A stretch of DNA of 64,000 bases from Limnephilus marmoratus (taxonomy: Eukaryota > Arthropoda > Insecta > Trichoptera > Limnephilidae), in assembly GCA_917880885.1 (NCBI GenBank), contig OU862922.1, positions 2,542,001 through 2,606,000 of the forward strand, written 5' to 3'. The position numbers were made by a program, and so were the translations under genes. Below the pieces are notes generated by a model. That model had not been told where the DNA came from, made no database searches, and was given only the letters and a program-made list of their open reading frames with translations. Shown piece by piece: positions 61,658-64,000 of the stretch; positions within the stretch are counted from its first letter, which is position 1, and every line of letters starts with the position of its first letter.

Positions 61658-62458
61658 CAGGGGTCACCTAATGGCGGACCGCGGTCCGGATTAGGATCGC
61701 CGACCTACTTTGTGCGGACCTTGTGTTAACGTTCCAAGATATTTTTTCATTAAGGATCTTAAGTTGGAATTTGAAAACAGATTAAGATTTTAAGAATGTC
61801 GACGACATTCTCAGTAACATTTACTCTCTGCATCCTTGTGATGAATGGAGCAATGAAGCTGCAAATATTTTCGTGAGTAATAAAGCAGCTCTCCAAATGG
61901 AAATGATCGATTTCCAAGAAAATACAGTTTTAAAACACCAAAAACTGGAAGTTTCTTGTCAAGAGTTTTGGATAAAATTTGTTTGTGCTAATAAATACCC
62001 AGAATTAAAAGAATTAGCCTTGAAACTTCTCACCTGTGTTTGGGTCAACATATGTTTGTGAAGCAGCATTTTCCAATATGAACTTCATTGAAAATAAATT
62101 CCGGGGCAGACTTACCGATAAAGATCTCCAAGATTTAATGACAATAGCCAGCACAAACTTCAGTCCAAACTTCGGACGGATAGTCCAAGGTAAAAAATGT
62201 CATTTTTCTCATTAATATTGTAAAAAAACCCTTGGTACTTCTTTTTATTCATAACATACGTTTATTATGTAATAAAATAATGATCCGGAACCCATTCGTT
62301 CTATTTGTTCATTGATATTGTATCTACAAATATTTAAATACTGCAGTTTATTATTTCAATTGTTAATCCGGGGGGGGTGAAGCTTTTTCCCTTCCGGACC
62401 GCGACGGTCATGTTATTTAAAAAAACGGACCCCTAACGAAAGTAATTGGTGACCCCTG
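61658..62458 (+). mobile_element. Short hAT element with transposase remnant
   Basis: Left end CAGGGGTCACCTAATGG; right end, on the opposite strand, CAGGGGTCACCAATTAC. Imperfect 8-bp target duplication 'ctctatat' / 'cactatac'. Subterminal 'ggaccgcggtccgg' and 'ccggaccgcgacgg' are typical of this hAT group. At 801 bp it is internally deleted. Confidence 0.75.
61795..62200 (+). pseudogene. hAT transposase C-terminal remnant
   Basis: The ORF at 61873-62061 reads 'MSNKAALQMEMIDFQ' and 'EFWIKFVCANKYPELKELAL'. After a frameshift near 62045 the frame continues with 'STYVCEAAFSNMNFIENKFR' and 'LTDKDLQDLMTIASTNF'. This is the hAT C-terminal dimerisation domain (compare 'STYLCERAFSQLKIIKTKYR' at 46 kb). 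The catalytic part is deleted. It belongs to a different hAT lineage from the 44 kb element, as the ends and spacing differ. Confidence 0.75.
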
Positions 62459-62469
62459 CACTATACGAT

Positions 62470-64000
62470 GTACGTCGATTTAAGGTTTTCCCGCTTTCAC
62501 CACTAAACTAGTAACTTAACAATAATTTGAGAGATTTCATGATATTCATTCCGGTTGCAGATTTTTTCTTTAATTCCGTAGGTTAAAAGTACGTGGAAGA
62601 ATTTTCACTGTAATAAGCTAGTTATAATGATACAAGTCCCATCTCATACTTCTCACGTCAACGTTCCTCGATAATTTATTAAGTCAAGGGATGGACGACG
62701 GACGTGTGTTTACCAATAACCCGTTCCCAATGCAATTATTTCGACTAGGAGGCACCACACATTGTATTATAGTCGTATCGTACAGCGTACAGTACCGAAT
62801 TAAACGTAATTTCTCCGCCTAATAACATGGCATTAAGCGGCTATCATTTAAATTGGGTAATGACCATCTTTATTGCTCGAGTCCATAACCGCGCAGGCGC
62901 ATTACCTGCTCCGGGAAGGAGTCTCACCGATGCTTAATTCATCCTCGTCTTCTCATTCCTTGTGATTTCGTCAGACTTCCTACATATTTGTAAGTGTATG
63001 TGTATGTGTGCAGGGACGTATGTGCGTTATTAGTTTCATCCTTTATTGGTATTGATATTGCATTATCCGAGATGTTTCTATGATTGGATTACACAGTTGA
63101 CGAAGACGCAGCACAAAATTTTACGTACATATTATGAAGAAACTTTGTTTGAATAACTATTGGGGAGTTGAAAAGGTACCCGAAAAGCGGAAAGAATGGG
63201 TGTTTGGTTCTGAAACAGTTTAAAAAATTAAATACACATTCCCAAGTCCTTCATTCATTCATTTATTCCTTTGTTTCCCTCCTCTCCTTTAAGTCCCTAC
63301 TTAGTTACTTCAAAAGGAAAATAACAAGATGTTTTCATACCTACGTGGAACTCATCTAAAATATTAGAACAAAAATTTTAAATTAGCTACTTGTTGTGTT
63401 GAAAAATCGAAGTGACATCGCTCACAGCTCGCAATCGAAATCTCGCAATTAATCGTAAATTTCCTAATTGTGGCGTTATTGTGGAAAGCTGCCAGCACCA
63501 GGATCGATCCTGAAACAGTGGAAGAAGCCATCAAAGGTAGGGACTTATTCCTTCCATCTCCAATTCCCGTGATTTGAGTTTTCAAAACGCAATCGATTGT
63601 CTTGTACTAGCATAATTCAGTCCATATCTCTCTCGTGTTGCGGTATCGGTCGTGACAATGGGGGAAAACCAAGGAATGCCGACTTACCCTGTTTTCTTCC
63701 TGCGGTTGTCTAAATTTCGCTAGTTCAACACATTAACCACCAAACTCGAGAGTTCACGATGGTCCTGACACAAGGGCTCCGTAAGCACTAACAATTTGTC
63801 ATTACAGAACTATTATTATTTTTCAACTGAACACGATGACATGAGTTGGCATAAGGTAGGTAGGTGAAAAAAAATTACAAGGTAGAAATTACATTTTTGG
63901 GAAAAGGTTCAAGGATAAATTCTAGGTGCTAATAATAAATTTGAGGGTTTTAATATTATATTTAAACGCTGAAGAAAAACATAATGTTGCAGATTAGAAA
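62470..64000. other. Unassigned DNA to the window end
   Basis: No recognised repeat. A short open stretch on + at 63473-63536 includes 'LWKAASTRIDPETVEEAIKG' and is followed by GTAGGG, a possible donor. It has no matching acceptor or family I can name, and does not look like the expected dysfusion continuation. Confidence 0.35.

Noticed and set aside
63473..63536. Candidate exon with a GTAGGG donor
   Set aside because: Phase and residues do not match the expected dysfusion continuation and no convincing acceptor was seen.

Overview
The window is AT-rich nuclear DNA from an animal, most likely an insect. The evidence is long introns with GT/AG borders, a bHLH-PAS gene of the dysfusion/NPAS4 type, and a dense load of arthropod-style transposable elements: tRNA-derived SINEs, CR1/Jockey- and RTE-like LINEs, a Penelope-like element, BEL/Pao, hAT and Tigger. 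No species can be named from the sequence alone. There is no bacterial, organellar or CRISPR content.

Only one host gene is recognisable. Two consecutive coding exons on the + strand (49440-49624 and 55296-55402) join in frame across a 5.67 kb GT-AG intron. They encode the end of the inter-PAS linker and the start of PAS-B of a dysfusion-like transcription factor. The bHLH, PAS-A and C-terminal exons were not found here. The first 49 kb is therefore upstream intron or intergenic sequence, and the last 8.6 kb is the next intron.

Layout. 0-5 kb: SINE-A, a palindromic pair of Penelope-type repeats, family B retroposon, MITE-like family D. 6-13 kb: a LINE RT relic, family B copies, a family C element carrying a tRNA-like segment and an 83-bp minisatellite, a tandem hairpin array, and an RTE-like tail split by another LINE. 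13-18 kb: a second palindrome with hammerhead-like cores, a Penelope-like GIY-YIG fragment with its own hammerhead-like repeat, and SINE-A copies. 19-22 kb is nearly featureless. 22-27 kb: RTE tails, one LINE with a long RT ORF, and a triple tandem repeat. 27.2-35 kb: a LINE relic holding a hAT-like element (perfect 8-bp TSD), which in turn holds a tandem BEL/Pao-type retroelement (three identical LTRs, two identical gag-protease ORFs). 35.7-38.3 kb: a Tigger-like element holding family B, which holds a 1.75 kb LINE. 44.3-46.4 kb: a hAT transposase relic interrupted by a palindromic tRNA-bearing insert. 46.9-47.8 kb: Penelope-type palindrome and family D. 49.4-55.4 kb: the host exons, with an intron full of nested SINE-A, family B and hAT MITEs. 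56-64 kb: LINE relics, a small hAT relic and unassigned intron.

Four kinds of unit explain most of the repeats. SINE-A is about 415 bp, with a tRNA-like head and poly-A tail. Family B is about 490 bp and ends in a conserved double stem-loop plus poly-A, which it shares with a LINE C-terminus. Family C combines tRNA-like sequence, inverted segments and a minisatellite. Two sequence-distinct terminal-repeat families, PLE-1 and PLE-2, each contain a hammerhead-ribozyme-like core (CUGANGA, five-pair stem II, GAAA). Stems I and II change in a compensated way between them. The hammerhead-like, Penelope-associated palindromes and the tandem BEL element are the most interesting signals here. Coordinates of decayed repeats are good to about 5-20 bases, because all work was by eye.
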